Shown: positions 31,740 through 43,267, counted from the stretch's first letter. The stretch: 64,000 bases of DNA from Alopecurus myosuroides (GCA_028641055.1 CM054062.1:274009349-274073348), one strand, 5' to 3'. Notes: a model not told the origin generated them from the sequence alone. Program-made: numbers and translations.

Positions 31740-32166
31740 AGGCGCTGGTGGAATCGTCGGCTAGACAGGGGGCGAGATTTACCCAGGTTCGGGGCCCTCG
31801 AAGAGGTAAAACCCTTACTCCTGCCTTCTGTCGATCTGTATTAGATGATTAGATCGGTTACAGGTTGCTCGAATCGAGAGTAGATCTCGAGTTTCAACGC
31901 TTTTTGGTCGTGCGGTACTACTTGGTCCTCTCCCAGGGGGGCTCTCCTGGCCTTATATAGATGGCCAGGTCTCGAGTTCTACCCGGAGAGGACTCCAACC
32001 CTAGCTAGGTCGGTTACATGTTTTCTAACTTAACCCGCAAGTTTAGTGCAGGTGGGCTTCACGCGGGCCTTCTAGAGTACTTCGAAGGCGCCTCTTCCTG
32101 GGCTTTGTCCCTGGGCCTGAGAGGGGGTGTCATTACCCGCAGGGTCCAGGATCCATATCTTCGTCA
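31675..32166 (-). repeat. Element A 5' LTR (492 bp)
   Basis: It is colinear with 19372-19862; about four substitutions or indels in 491 bp point to a young insertion. It is followed by CAGGT. Confidence 0.95.
31946..31969 (-). promoter_or_regulatory. TATA box enclosed by a 7-bp inverted repeat (A, 5' LTR)
   Basis: CCTGGCC-TTATATAGAT-GGCCAGG, identical to 19642-19665. In this 5' LTR it would drive the genomic transcript leftwards through gag. Confidence 0.75.
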
Positions 32167-32171
32167 CAGGT
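32167..32171. repeat. Target-site duplication of element A (right, CAGGT)
   Basis: It follows the LTR's CA at 32166 and matches 19367-19371. Confidence 0.95.
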
Positions 32172-33870
32172 CTAATCGGGACAGTGTAACTAAAAAACCT
32201 GATTAGAAGAGGATCTAATTCAATTAGAGATGTTTCTAATTAGAGTCGCTAATTCAATTAGAGTTTCTCTAGTTAGACCTCTAATTAGAGGATCTCATTC
32301 TAGAGGCCTTCTAATTAGATCTCTAATTCTATGAGAGAGAGAGAAAAAAGAGAAGGCCAAAATGCTCAAATGATGTGTTCTCCAAAGAGGAGGGGTGTGG
32401 ATTATATAGGTGGAGCTAGGAGGGCACCTATCAAAGAGGGGGTCGGTTTCCCCCTCCTCTTCCTTGGCCGCACCACCCTCCTAGCGGAACAGAGTCCAAT
32501 CCCCCCACCAGTTTTCCTTTTTTTTATTTTGTCCTCTCATTTATTTCTCAAATAAATTCATGAAAAATATTACAGAAACCTTGTGCACTTTGTGAGACCA
32601 TGGGCCCCACATGGAATTCCCTAAATTTAGGTTTTTCCCATAGGGAAAAATCTGCCCCCATTCGACACTACTTTCATATAAGGAATGTCCCTCGGAACTC
32701 TTCCGGAACCCGTTACCCCTATAGATAAAATCATAGATATTATCTAACAATGTTAGAAACACATTTCTAACAACCTGGGACATCTCATGTCCTCCATAGC
32801 TTCTCCTATATATTATACGTAACGTTGGCATAATTTCTCTCTTATAGTAACTTCCCTGAAACCACTCTGATTGACATCAGACTTATTTCTGTGAAATAGT
32901 AAAGACATCGAACATTCATAAAACCAATTACAAAATATTATTTATCTCAATTAAAGGTTTGAATGGATAAAGCATGTGACCCATAAAGGCTCGATAACAC
33001 ACAGACATGTTCGGGCACTTACCGAACAATAACCAACAACGGGACTGTGAAGCCCATGATGGATCTTGTGTGTTCCTGATGAATGAGGGAACCTTATAAG
33101 TTACTCGTTGCACTTATTCCCTTAACTTCACGATACCAAAGATATCACGAGGTGAGACTATGTGATCTAGTCTGATCAAACTCTTTGATCATAACACATA
33201 TAACTCGTTTACCGATGTTGTTCTCTTTTCTCATCCATATCCACAATGACCATGTGATAAGATCACACTGTTTTTGTCCAGACGGTATGTCCTTGGTGAT
33301 ATTTAGAGGTCCCATAGAATGTATCTCTCTATAGTCTATAAGAGTTAAGTACTATCCTTGAACGATCTCAGTTCCATTACACTTTCTAGGTCATACCCAG
33401 ATATCACCATTATAGTCCCCAGTTACGGCAAGACGGTTGATGATATCCAAAGTATAACTTTCGATCATGCGGTCACTAGATATTCTCATAGTATAGGAAT
33501 TATAGTCAATGTTAAATTCATACGTATTTCCTAAAACACATACTGATTGTTTAGTCTCTTTTAGGAACAACATACACTTGGGTTGGTTCAGTACAATTGT
33601 TACCCTAACAATAAACTGTTATGTTTTGCTAGACTTTCTTCTAAGTCCATGAAGAGGAAAATGTGATGATCTCACGAAACACAAGCTAATATTAGACACA
33701 AAATTATAAACTCTTGTTTATTTATGTCTCCACACCCGCACAAATTTTCTTCTTTGAAAAATCACTTTTCAAGTGCGATAGCGGTTGTAGCATGATGAGA
33801 TAAACTTAATTCTGAACTTGGAGATAGAATAATAATTGAATATTATTGTCTCTAGGGCACACCTCCAACA
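32172..33870 (-). mobile_element. Copia-like LTR, interrupted by element A
   Basis: Read on the - strand it starts TGTTGGAGGTGTGCCC at 33870, has a TATA box at 32401-32408 and runs into an AATTAG-rich leader (32205-32330). That leader resumes at 19366 on the other side of A. 33173-33800 is shared with 18343-18960. There is no intact ORF. Superfamily is judged from the LTR start and the adjoining interior remnant, so it is moderately certain. Confidence 0.65.
32401..32408 (-). promoter_or_regulatory. TATA box of the Copia-like LTR
   Basis: ATTATATA on + reads TATATAAT on -, embedded in CCACCTATATAATCCAC. It lies just upstream of the AATTAG-rich stretch that would be the transcript leader. Confidence 0.6.
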
Positions 33871-34033
33871 GTATCACACTTGCACTAGAGTCAATTAATA
33901 ATCTAGTTAGTATGATGACATAACACCTATCGAATTCCGATGTTACTCACTATATGCATGTGGTAACTTAACTTATGTCTTTCGCCTTTTGATCTAATCA
34001 ACTCGTGATAAACTTGGATAACGGTCTATAATT
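33871..34033 (-). mobile_element. Remnant of Copia-like interior
   Basis: GTATCACACTTGCACTAGAG beside the LTR start resembles the 3' interior that borders such LTRs in grasses. After about 130 bp the sequence becomes a scrambled join with Athila-type LTR sequence (AACGGTCTATAATTATG). No coding remains. Confidence 0.45.
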
Positions 34034-34976
34034 ATGTTTAGATCTTGTGAGCTTCCTGCAAATACTCGAGGTTTGATTGGATGACGCTCCGAGGGTGGAT
34101 TATTAGTCATAGATGCAGTTGGATAACGGTCTATGAATTATGTTGTAATGCCCGCATGAATCACATAGTAATCATCATGTCCTGCATATGCACTATGGTG
34201 CAACCTTTATATATGTCAATTGCCCAGCTGTAATTTGTTACTCCCCCAGTCCATGATTACTAGTCCCCTAATGAAGAGCATCCTGACCAAGGCACAATTC
34301 TATTGGTGCCCTTTCCACCAATCAACGTCTCAGTTTTCCATTTTCTAATTGATTGCACAATTAATTTGGCCATGCAAACCAATCAAGGTGTGGCTAGGTG
34401 GTATTTCACAATTATTAAGGCACAATTAATTAGGATAATAAATGATTATGGGCCTTATTTGGAGATAATATTGGGACAAATATAAATCCACTAGGGGACT
34501 AGTAATCCTGGAGGGAGGGAGTACCCAGCATGTTATCTATCTGTTTTGGAGAGACACCACTAGTGAACTATGGACCCCGGTCCATTTCTTTACACTGATA
34601 ATAGAACCACTGCAACCACTGTTTTCCCACTGCAATTACTTTTTTCTTCACTGCCATCACTGTTCTCTTTCATTTACTACAAACAAGTACTATTTTCCAC
34701 ACTATACGTCTAGTCCTTTGTTTCAGCGAAACCGTTGAGATTGACAACCTCACTTCTTTGTTGGGGCAAAGTAATTTCATTGTTCTGTGTAGATTCCACG
34801 TTGCTGCTGAACCGGTAGTGCACCCTGCCAACATCAGTTGTCTTCAACCTTCAGAAGTGATTTCTTTCTCCTACTGGTCGATTCAACCTTGGCTTCTTTC
34901 TGAGGGAAACTTGCTACTGTGCTCTTCATATCTTCCTCTTGGGGTCTCCAAACGAGTGCAAGCTCCCGCACCATCA
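34034..34976 (+). repeat. Truncated, internally deleted 5' LTR of P, with a MITE insertion
   Basis: Compared with 39930-41487 it lacks roughly the first 0.6 kb. It retains TTTAGATCTTGTGAGC (about 34036) joined directly to CTCGAGGTTTGATTGG (34065), missing about 0.3 kb, and then continues to CACCATCA at 34976. The MITE at 34241-34521 is inserted in it. Confidence 0.8.
34241..34521. mobile_element. Stowaway-like MITE (281 bp) with TA target duplication
   Basis: The terminal inverted repeats are about 30 bp (CTCCCCCAGTCCATGATTAC and, inverted, CTCCCTCCCTCCAGGATTAC, both running into TAGTCCCCT). They are flanked by TA at 34239-34240 and 34522-34523. Removing the element and one TA restores AATTTGTTACCCAGCATG, which matches the empty site in the sister LTR at about 41029-41046. 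It is AT-rich and non-coding. The CTCCCTCC start and TA duplication are typical of Stowaway (mariner-related) MITEs. Confidence 0.93.
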
Positions 34977-34986
34977 AGCAAATTTC

Positions 34987-35004
34987 CGGCGTTGTTGCCG
35001 GGGA
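34987..35004 (+). other. PBS of P (Asp-tRNA type, mutated)
   Basis: CGGCGTTGTTGCCGGGGA matches TGGCGCCGTTGCCGGGGA except for two positions. It follows the LTR end by ten bases. Confidence 0.75.
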
Positions 35005-35170
35005 GAAAGAGGATTTCTGCAAGGGGAGTCTCTCACTTCCAATCTCTTTACTTTGTTTTTGTTTTTTTTAGTTTATTTTATTTTGTCTTGTTTGCTTCTC
35101 TATATCAAAAACACAAAAAAGGGTCTAATTTTATTTTTAGTTTTTTTATCCTCTTTTTAATCTTGCTAAA

Positions 35171-36602
35171 ATGAGTACTCCTGAGAACACTAAGTTGTGT
35201 GACTTTACTAGCATAAACAACAATGATTTTATTAGTACACCTAGTGCTCCCCCGCTTTTACTGCTGATTTTTATGAGATTAAGTCTGCCCTGATAAATCT
35301 TGTTAAACTCTGTGAGATGCAAAAATATAAGGATGTAGATGGAGATATTATGAAACTTAAATTGTTTCCTTTATCTTTGAGAGGGAGAGCTAAAGAATGG
35401 TTGCTATCTTTGCCTATAAATAGTATTGATTCATGGACTAAATGTAAATATGCTTTCAATGGAAAATAGTATCCTCCTGCTAAGATTATATCTCTAATAA
35501 GTAGTATTATGAATTTTAAGCAACTTGATAATGAGCATGTTGCTAAAGCTTGGGAAAGAATGAAATCTTTGGTAAAGAATTGTCCTACTCATGGACTAAC
35601 TACTTGGATGATCATCCAAACCTTTTATCCATCACTTTGGGATCTGCAACGAAGCTTCTTGATGATATGATGATAAATTATTCTGAATGGCACACTAAGA
35701 GAGATCCACCAGGTAAGAAGGTAAATTATTCTGAAGAAACCTCTTCCTCGAGTGATAGGCTTGATGCTATTATGTCTATGCTTGTGAATGGTAAAGATTA
35801 TGTTGATCCAAACAATGTTCCTTTAGCCTCTTTCGTTGCTCAAGAAGAGCATGTTGATGTGAACTTCATTAAGAACAACAATGCTTATAGGAATAATTTT
35901 GGTAGCAACAATTATAGGTCATATCCTACTAATAGTGGTAATAACTATTCTTATGATAGATCTGGAATTCCTAATGAAAGAATTTCATAAATGGAAAAGG
36001 CCACTAAAGACTTTATGCAAAAGCAATATGAGCAAAATAAATTATTTTCTAAGACCATGCAGGAACAATCTGTTATCATGAAAAATATTAGTCATCAACT
36101 TGAGAATTTAAATAGGGAGATTTTGGGTTTCCAAGTTAAAATTTCTCGTTTTGAAACCTGCATTTCATCCATGTCTGAAGCACAATCTTCTTTAATCAAT
36201 AAAATGGCTGCTAAAACTAAAACTATAGATGAAAATCCTTTTGCTGCTACTAATGCCATTCAAGTTAGAATTGATGGCAATGTTAGGATGTTAGCTGAAT
36301 TGCATGCTAGATGGGAAAGGGAAGATGAAGTAGCTAAAAAGAATAATATAGCTACTGTTTGCACTATTACCACCACTAGTAAAACTGAAGCTTCTCATGC
36401 TAGTAAACCTTCTACTATTAATGGTAAAATAATCGGTGTGGGCAATACCTCCACTTCTTTTGTTAAACGTTTAAAATTGCCCGAAATCACTGGAACTATT
36501 TCTGATAAAAGTGCTATTTTTTACGAAATATGGGAGACAATGGTCTCATTAACTTTGATAAAAATGATCTTGATTTTGATGATTGCAATATATCTGAAGT
36601 AA
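35171..36602 (+). pseudogene. Decayed gag of P
   Basis: ATG at 35171 (MSTPENTKLCDF). A frameshift near 35260 moves the reading to ADFYEIKSALINLV..LRGRAKEWLLSLPINSIDSW, the Ty3/gypsy gag core. TAG at 35467-35469 and a further frameshift near 35560-35640 follow. A frame then runs through ITLGSATKLLDDMM..NYSEWHTKRD and an Asn/Tyr-rich tail. TAA at 35988-35990 separates the next 203-codon segment (MEKATKDFMQKQ.., coiled coil), which is in the same frame; CAA to TAA would explain it. It is non-functional. Confidence 0.8.
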
Positions 36603-37195
36603 TTGTGTTCCTACAAAAGACCCATAGTAGTCCTAATGCTAGTGCTATGAATATGGCTTTTACAAAACATATTACAAATGCTCTCATGCAAATTAGAGAA
36701 GAAGAATTAAAATTTGAAGCCTCTGTTCCTAGGAAGTTAGATGATGGTTGGGAACCCATCATTAAAATGAAGGTGAATGATTTTGATTGTAATGCTTTAT
36801 GTGATCTTGGTGCTAGTATATTTGTTATGCCTAAGAAACTTTATGATCTGCTAGATTTGCCACCTTTGGAACACTATTATTTGGATGTTCGTCTTGCTGA
36901 TAATGCTAGAAAGAAACCTTTGGGGAGAGTTGATGTTGTTCTTATTATGGTTAACAATAACCTTGTCCCCGTTGATTTCATTGTTATGAATCATCAATGC
37001 AATGCTTCTTGTCCTATTGTTTTGGGAAGACCTTTTCTTAGAACTGTTGGTGATGTTATTGATATGAAAGAGGGGAATATTAAATATCAATTCCCACTCA
37101 AGAAAGTTATGGAACACTTTCCTAGGAAGAGATTGAAGTTGACTTTTTATTCTATTATTAGAACAAGTTACAATTTGGATCCTTCTTCACTTTAA
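36530..37195 (+). pseudogene. P aspartic protease region
   Basis: A 221-codon frame, shifted relative to gag and overlapping its end. The protease core is clear: ALCDLGASIFVMP (Asp-Leu-Gly-Ala in place of Asp-Thr-Gly-Ala), later VDFIVMNHQ and PIVLGRPFLRT. This arrangement, with LDDGWEPI before it and LGRPFL after it, is typical of Athila-lineage proteases. There is no reverse transcriptase after it. The frame stops at 37193-37195 and is followed by the GGCCTAGCTAAAAGGCGTTAA motif that ends ORFs in this family. Confidence 0.82.
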
Positions 37196-39890
37196 AATAC
37201 TTGATTCTAGTTTTCTAGGCCTAGCTAAAAGGCGTTAAAAAAATCACTTCTTGGGAGATAACCCATGGTTTTTTTTGCATTGTTTTTCTCTGTTTTCTTT
37301 GAGTCAAGGTGTTTTTTACTTCTGTAGAAACTCCTTTTTATCTTTATTTTCTCGCATTTGTTGTGCCAAGTAAAGTCTCTAGTAAAAGTTGAAGTTAGAT
37401 TTGGATTTCTACGCAGGAAACAGATTTCTGCTGTCCATCGTTAAATTCGTGTAAATTCACAGAAAGATCAAAATGACCTCAAATTTTTATGCTTAATCCT
37501 AAGCTATTTCCGAAACTTTGTCTAGCTTTGCGTTTTTCAATTTGAGCGACATAAGTGCCCCAATAAAATTCCTCTTTATAGACTGTTCTGGTTTTAACAG
37601 ATTCTGTCTTTTTACTTGCATTCTCTCTTTTACTATGTTGAGTGGATTTCTTTACTCCAAAAAACATCAGTGGTTGTAGATAATGTTTAAAAATTATTAA
37701 TAATGCCTGTGTTGAAGGAGAACATGTGAATTTTTGATTGTGCACTAACCCTCTAATGAGAATTACTTTGAGTTTGGTGTGAAGGAAGTTTTCAAGGGTC
37801 AAGAGAAGAGGGTGATATAATGTGATCAAGAAGAGTGAAAATCTAAAGCTTGGGGATGCCCCCCGTGGTCCATCCCAGCAAATTCCAAGAAGACTCAAGC
37901 GTCTAAGCTTGAGGATGCCCAAGGCATCCCCTTCTTCATCAACAATTTATTAGGTCACTTCTAGTGAAACTATATTTTTATTTGGTCACATCATATGCAC
38001 TTTACTTGGAGCGTCTGTTTGTTTTTTTCCTTGCTGCAATAAACATAGTTGTAACCCATCATTCTTGTGTGGGAGAGAGACACGTTCCGCTTTTTCATAT
38101 GAATACTCGTTTCTTTATGATGCTCGTATTCTTAGTTTTTCTTCTAGCTGTTGCAAATCCTTTTAGCTCCTGTTTTTCATGCATCTCTTGTTCAGAGTTG
38201 TTAGTTATAGTAGAGTAGTACTCTCTTGTTTCATTGATATATTAGTTTGAGAGTTTTGTTGAAATATATATTGAATGGTATTTGATGGAAAAAGAAAATG
38301 CTACATGTGGTAGATGGTATATTGTAAAAGACTTGCATACTCTTGTAGATCATTAAACTACTTCACTTGAATATTTGTTATTGTTTTGAGGTATTAATAT
38401 GCTTAATGGTAAACCTGATGGTTTGGTAGAGTAAAAACAATTAATGGTTGGGATAAAGCTTGAAACTGTGCCACACTCGAATAAACCAGTTGATAGTATA
38501 ATGGTATATGACTTCCTTTGCTGATAACAATCATAATGGATTTTTGTTACGCGTTACGGTCGGAGTAGCCAACAGTGACTTGTCACTGCCACTGACCCTC
38601 TTGGAGTGATTTTTATTATGCCATTGTAAGATCATATTTCTAGTTGTATTCTTTTAACTTGTGAGTTCTAAGTTGCGGTTTCCTGTCACTTCCACCATCC
38701 ATATTTGCTAGCCTCTTCGGTACTGTGCATTGCCCATTCTCACATTGAGAGTTGGTGCAAACTTCGTCAGTGCATCCAAACCCCGTGGGAGGACATTGTT
38801 CTCCTACACACAAGCCCAAATATCTTCCTTAAAACAGCCACCATACCTACCTATCATGGCATTTCCATAGCCATTCCGAGATATATTTCCATACAACATC
38901 CATCTTTATTATGTGACTTGATGACGTGCTTCATTATTATTTTGCGTACTGCTGCACTGGCAGGAGCATTCAATTTTATACATCAGAGATATATCAGTTT
39001 GAGTTATGAGTACTAAAAGTGTGATGACTCATTGTAAAATAGAGTGTTGCCCATACCGGTGAGGTTATATATAAGAAAAGAAAAGGCCCAAAAAAGGGCC
39101 AAAGAGAGATAATAAAGAGAGATGGGGCAACATTACTATCATTTATTCCACACTTGTGCTTATTTAGCACCAATACTTTAGTTTGGAGAAAGGTTTCATA
39201 TTATGACTTGCATAACTATGTGGGGAACCTTGCATGATAGAACTTGGCTTGTATATTCCAATAATGAGCCTCCTCAAAAGTGCTCTAGGTCTTCGTGAGC
39301 AAGCAAGTTGGATGCACCCCCACTAGTTCCATTGGAGAGCTTTCAGAAACTTATAGCTCTATGTGCATCCGTTGTGGCAATCACTACTCCTTGCATAGCT
39401 TCGATTATAAGACTTCCTCTTTTCTAATGATCACTTTCAGTTGTGTGAGTCTTTCTTCCATTGACCTTCCAAATCCCTCATAATGTTCTATTAGCCATAA
39501 CATCCTGGTGCCATGACCAATACAGAACGCTTGCTTGTTTTGAGTGCACAAATAGTTTAATGATTTTTCTACGTGCATATTGTTGTCACTTGACTTGATC
39601 CTAATAGGAGTTGTTGTGAGATTTTCATGCTTAGGATGATTATGTTATTGTTCTTGAAGCTTAAACCATCTTTAATATACTTTGCACGGTTGATTGTCTT
39701 TTAGAATTAATTATTGAAAAGTTTTACTTTGTTCTTCCTAATGCATGGTTTATACATTACTCTATTGATATCAACTATAAACCACAACCTTTATTCATTT
39801 GATCCTAGTTTACATGCTTTACATTACTATGATGATCAACTTTATGTTGGTAGCATGTCACCTCATAAATTATTTGTTTTTATCGTTTTA
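37196..39890 (+). other. P 3' non-coding region
   Basis: There are 2.7 kb colinear with T1 12459-14972 and C 59560-62224, with no convincing gene. PPT-core copies lie at about 37848 and 37904, the second within a hairpin (GGATGCC-CAA-GGCATCC). Confidence 0.7.
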
Positions 39891-39910
39891 CCTACTTGAG
39901 GACAAGTAGG
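39891..39910 (+). other. Perfect hairpin upstream of the P PPT
   Basis: CCTACTTG-AGGA-CAAGTAGG. Relative to T1 and C, one C-G pair has become T-A, so the 8-bp stem is kept. Confidence 0.75.
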
Positions 39911-39914
39911 AACT

Positions 39915-39928
39915 AAGCTTGGGGATGC
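39915..39928 (+). other. P polypurine tract
   Basis: AAGCTTGGGGATGC, one base before the LTR start TGATACG. Confidence 0.8.
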
Positions 39929-40203
39929 TTGATACGTCTCAAACGTATCTATCATTTCTAATGTTCCATGTTGTTTTCATGCGATATGCTACATGTTTCC
40001 TATACACTTTATGTCATTTTTATGGATTTTCTGGGACTAACCTATTGGCAAGATGCCACAGAGCCAGTTCCTGTTTCTTGTTGTTTTTTGTTTCAGAAAA
40101 GTTGTTCTAGAAATATTCTAGGAATTGGACGAAACAAAATCCCAGAGTCTTAGAAATAGTCACGTACACGGAGTCGAGAGGGGACCCGAAGGGGGCCCCT
40201 GGA

Positions 40204-40262
40204 GGCCCCACACCATAGGGCGGCGCGACCCTCTAGTCGCGCCAGCTGGTGGTGTGGGCCCC
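40204..40262. repeat. Nested inverted repeat in P LTR U3
   Basis: The outer arms are GGCCCCACACCA (40204-40215) and TGGTGTGGGCCCC (40250-40262). The inner arms are GGCGCG (40222-40227) and CGCGCC (40238-40243). Both pairs are centred on the same point. Confidence 0.75.
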
Positions 40263-40292
40263 CTGGCCACCCGTCGACATTGCCCTCTCGCC

Positions 40293-40299
40293 TATTTAA
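40293..40299 (+). promoter_or_regulatory. TATA-like box of the P LTR
   Basis: TATTTAA, about 30 bp after the nested inverted repeat. Confidence 0.6.
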
Positions 40300-41487
40300 G
40301 CTCCTCCATGGGTTAATCCTAAATACCCGAGCCTTTTCCACCAAAAGGTTCAGTAGACGCCGTCATAGTCAACCCTAGTTTGGGAGGATTCTGGAGCTCT
40401 CCCCGGCAGCCTGCCGGGAGGGGGGTCATCACCGGAGGGCTCTTCATCATCATGCCTACCTCCAGAGTGATGCGTGCATATTTCATCCTTGGACTACGAG
40501 TCCATAGCAGTAGATCGATGGTTTAGATCTTGTGAGCTACCTATAATGATCAAGATCATCTTATTGTAATGCTACATGTTGTGTTTGCTGGGATCTGATG
40601 AATATTGAATTCTATGTCCAATGATTATTTCTATCATGTTCTTTCATGTTTATGTTATTTATGATCTTGCATGCTCGATGCTTTTAACTCCAAGAGGGAG
40701 TATTTATGCTAGATAGTGGGTTCATGCCTCCCTTTCACTCACACTCGAGTGACAGAAACATAGCAGGTGGGGGATGTACTGTTTCCATTAACGAGAAAAC
40801 AATCATGTTTACATTACACACTTTACTTAATGCAATTATTTGTTGCTTGCGACTTAATACCCGAGGTTTGATTGGATGACACTCCAAGGGAGGATTATTA
40901 GTCATAGATGCAGTTGGATAATGGTCTATGAATCTTGTTGTAATGACCGCATGCATCACATAGTAATCATCATGTCATGCATATGCACTACGGTGTAGCC
41001 TTTATGTCTGTCAATTGCCTAGGTCTAATTTGTTACCCAACATGTTATCTATCTATTTTGGAGAGACACCACTAGCAAAATGTGGACCCCGGTCCATTTC
41101 TTTACACTTATAATAGAACCACAGCAACCACTATTTTCCTACTGCACTTGCTGTTTTCTTCACTGCCATCATTGTTCTCTTTCATTTACTGCAAACAAGT
41201 ACTATTTTCCACACTATACGTCTAATCCTTTGTTTCAGCAAAACCGGTGAGATTGACAACCTCACTGCTTCGTTGGGGCAAAATAATTTGATTGTGTTGT
41301 GTAGATTCCATGTTGCTGCTGAACCAGTAGTGCGCCCTGCCAACATCAGTTGTCTTCAACCTTTAGAAGTGATTTCTTTCTCGTACTGGTTGATTCAACC
41401 ATGGTTTCTTCCGAGTTAATCTTGCTACTGTGCTCTTCATACCTTCCTCTTGGGGTCTCCCAACGATTGCAAGCTCCTGCACCATCA

Positions 41488-41900
41488 ATATTCATACTTG
41501 TAATATTTCTTGATTACTCCAATAATGAAAATTACAATAGCAAAACAATTTTCTAGTTGATCCAATAACAACACCAAGCAATTGATATGATTACTTTTTC
41601 AACTTCCTCATTATCATTTTTTCATAGTTGATAAAACAATTTTATTAATACTAGCTTTATGAATATAAAATATTCATATCTACTTTTCCTATGAAAACAT
41701 TCATTTTCCTTGTGATTTATAAAATCACTCCAACTTAATCTCAAGATAAAATCTTGGAGTCAAAATGAAAATTTTCTTCTAACCTGGATCTACATGATAA
41801 TCAAATATCATATATTTATGAGTACTATTACCTTGTTTGTTTTGTTTTGCACAAAGTGGTCATTATCTTGGATATTCATGAATATTTCTCAAAGTGAATA
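41488..41900. other. Unassigned AT-rich DNA
   Basis: 413 bp between the P 3' LTR and the B 3' LTR with no ORF of note and no match elsewhere in the window. It is probably a remnant of another element or the original insertion target. GAATA (41896-41900) would be one half of B's target duplication, but the other half is not in the window. Confidence 0.5.
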
Positions 41901-42753
41901 TGTCGTGGTGGTATCACGGTAGATGCCATAGGATGGCTAATTGTTTGGGGTCGATGGACGCTGGAGGTGCTCGGGGAGGGATCACGCAGCGAGTAGCCGC
42001 GTGTGGGATGAATCAATCACTGCAAACAACAAGATCTACCCAGGTTCAGGGCCCTCGTGTGGAGGTAAAACCCCTACTCCTGCCTTTCTCTCTTTATATT
42101 CGTGTGTCATCGAGTAGCCAGAATACAGTTTTGGCCTACAGCCGAGTAGCCACCCTTCTCTCTACGTGACGATCTAGGTCATTAAAGTGAACTCATGCAA
42201 CGTCTCTTAGCGTCCCTCGCGCAGGAGGGGGTAGGGCACCTTATATACTGGTGCCCTTCCGGATACAGCCAAGAGGGAAAAGTACAAACAGATGTCGACA
42301 TAGTGTGCACACTGCACACTTCCAGCTTCTCGCTGAAGCTTTGGCTTCCTAGTTTGTCTTGTGTGGAAAGTCGTTGTGCAAAACCAAGAAGACGATCTGT
42401 TATCACTGACACGGCCACAGGGTAGGCCCCCTAACCTGCACTGCCCTGCTGACACCCTGGCGCGGATAAGCACGCGCTCTGCAGATGAACAGTGCACCAG
42501 TACGGACCCAGGATATGCGGGATCCTGTGTCAGAACGGCTCCTTTGACTTCTGGCCCGAGTAGGAAACCGCCACCTCTACTCGGACCACTTCCTTTACTC
42601 GGAGGAGAATAACTTTCTTAATTCTTTCTCCTGGCCATTAGCAGGTACGGCCGGATAGCAGTCAACCGGGTAGCGAGTACCAGGTAGCCAGCTACTCAGC
42701 CAAACCTCTCCTTTGATCTTGCCTTTATCCTACTCGGGGGTAACCCCCCGACA
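41901..42753 (-). repeat. Element B 3' LTR (853 bp)
   Basis: On + it reads TGTCGTGGTGGTATCACGG to TAACCCCCCGACA. The boundary at 42753 is set by the adjoining PPT and by terminal TGTCG/CGACA symmetry. Confidence 0.85.
42233..42257 (-). promoter_or_regulatory. TATA box enclosed by an 8-bp inverted repeat (B, 3' LTR)
   Basis: AGGGCACC-TTATATACT-GGTGCCCT: the loop reads AGTATATAA on the element's strand. The arms differ completely from those of element A. Confidence 0.7.
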
Positions 42754-42772
42754 TTAGTCCCCGAAGCTGGTA
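42754..42772 (-). other. Element B polypurine tract
   Basis: On the - strand CAGCTTCGGGGACTAA runs into the LTR start TGTCGG. Its CGGGGACT core recurs in pol (50446-50540) and at about 48979. Confidence 0.7.
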
Positions 42773-43267
42773 GAGTCCTGCGAACTTGTTCACTGGGCTC
42801 TTCTAGCTTAAAACAAATCTTGCCTTCGAACCGTAAGATGCCGAGTAGCACCTCTGAGTAGCCTCCACTTCTTACTTGAGTCTCTTCTTTTCCGAGCAGC
42901 AACATTTCTCTTCTCTCTTGCCGAGTAAAATGACTTTGTGAAATCTTGGACAGAATCTCAGCGTGGCAGAGCAAATCCATCTCTCCGCATCACAACTGGG
43001 CACGTGTCACGCCCTCGTACCCCCGACGCCTCGGTGCCCGGGATATGACAGGCCACGCGCCCATCACTGCGATCTGGGCCCACCGGCCCGTTAGGTCACA
43101 TCAACTGTAGTTATTAGCCCACGATCTCGACGTGGGATCAATTACGCCCGTTACGCGCGCAACCTGCGCTGTGTGCGTTTCTAACCGGCTCGCATCCCAC
43201 GTCGCACGATCTCCATGCACAGCTGGTCCCACTAACTCCGCTGGTAACGGCAACCCGAGGGGAGAGA
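42773..43267. other. Spacer between B 3' LTR and antisense gene
   Basis: About 0.5 kb with no ORF of note, rich in CGAGTAG and CCGAGTA motifs, becoming GC- and CpG-rich towards 43267. The left 300 bp are duplicated at 56860-57157. Confidence 0.55.

Larger units (their letters stand above)
19372..32166 (-). mobile_element. Complete Tat-lineage Ty3/gypsy element A (12.8 kb)
   Basis: A has LTRs of 491 and 492 bp with only about four differences, a PBS at 31655-31672, and gag-protease-reverse transcriptase-RNase H-integrase on the - strand. A six-exon antisense gene lies between pol and the 3' LTR, with a PPT at 19863 and a perfect CAGGT duplication. The domain order, the degenerate first RNase H followed by a second complete one, and the antisense extra gene fit the Tat lineage. 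Gag-pol carries several disabling lesions, so any mobility of this copy would need proteins supplied by other elements. It is inserted in a Copia-like LTR. Confidence 0.93.
34034..41487 (+). mobile_element. Athila-type Ty3/gypsy element P, non-autonomous
   Basis: P has a truncated 5' LTR (34034-34976), an Asp-tRNA-like PBS at 34987, decayed gag (35171-36602) and protease (36530-37195), a long non-coding 3' region, a PPT at 39915 and a complete 3' LTR (39930-41487). No reverse transcriptase or integrase is present, and the interior is only 5 kb, so it needed helper proteins. No target duplication can be checked because the 5' end is missing. Confidence 0.85.
39930..41487 (+). repeat. P 3' LTR (1558 bp)
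   Basis: TGATACGTCTCAAACG to CTGCACCATCA. It contains the U3 inverted repeat (40204-40262) and TATTTAA at 40293. It holds the empty site for the MITE. Confidence 0.87.

Noticed and set aside
33391..33573. 60-codon frame in the Copia-like LTR
   Set aside because: It lies wholly within LTR U3, shows no domain, and its sister copy at about 18590-18770 does not keep it.
43020..43070. Extending the B LTR to CCCATCA (43066/57154)
   Set aside because: The similarity does run that far, but TGTCG/CGACA termini and a PPT place the boundary at 42753/56841. The rest is duplicated interior.
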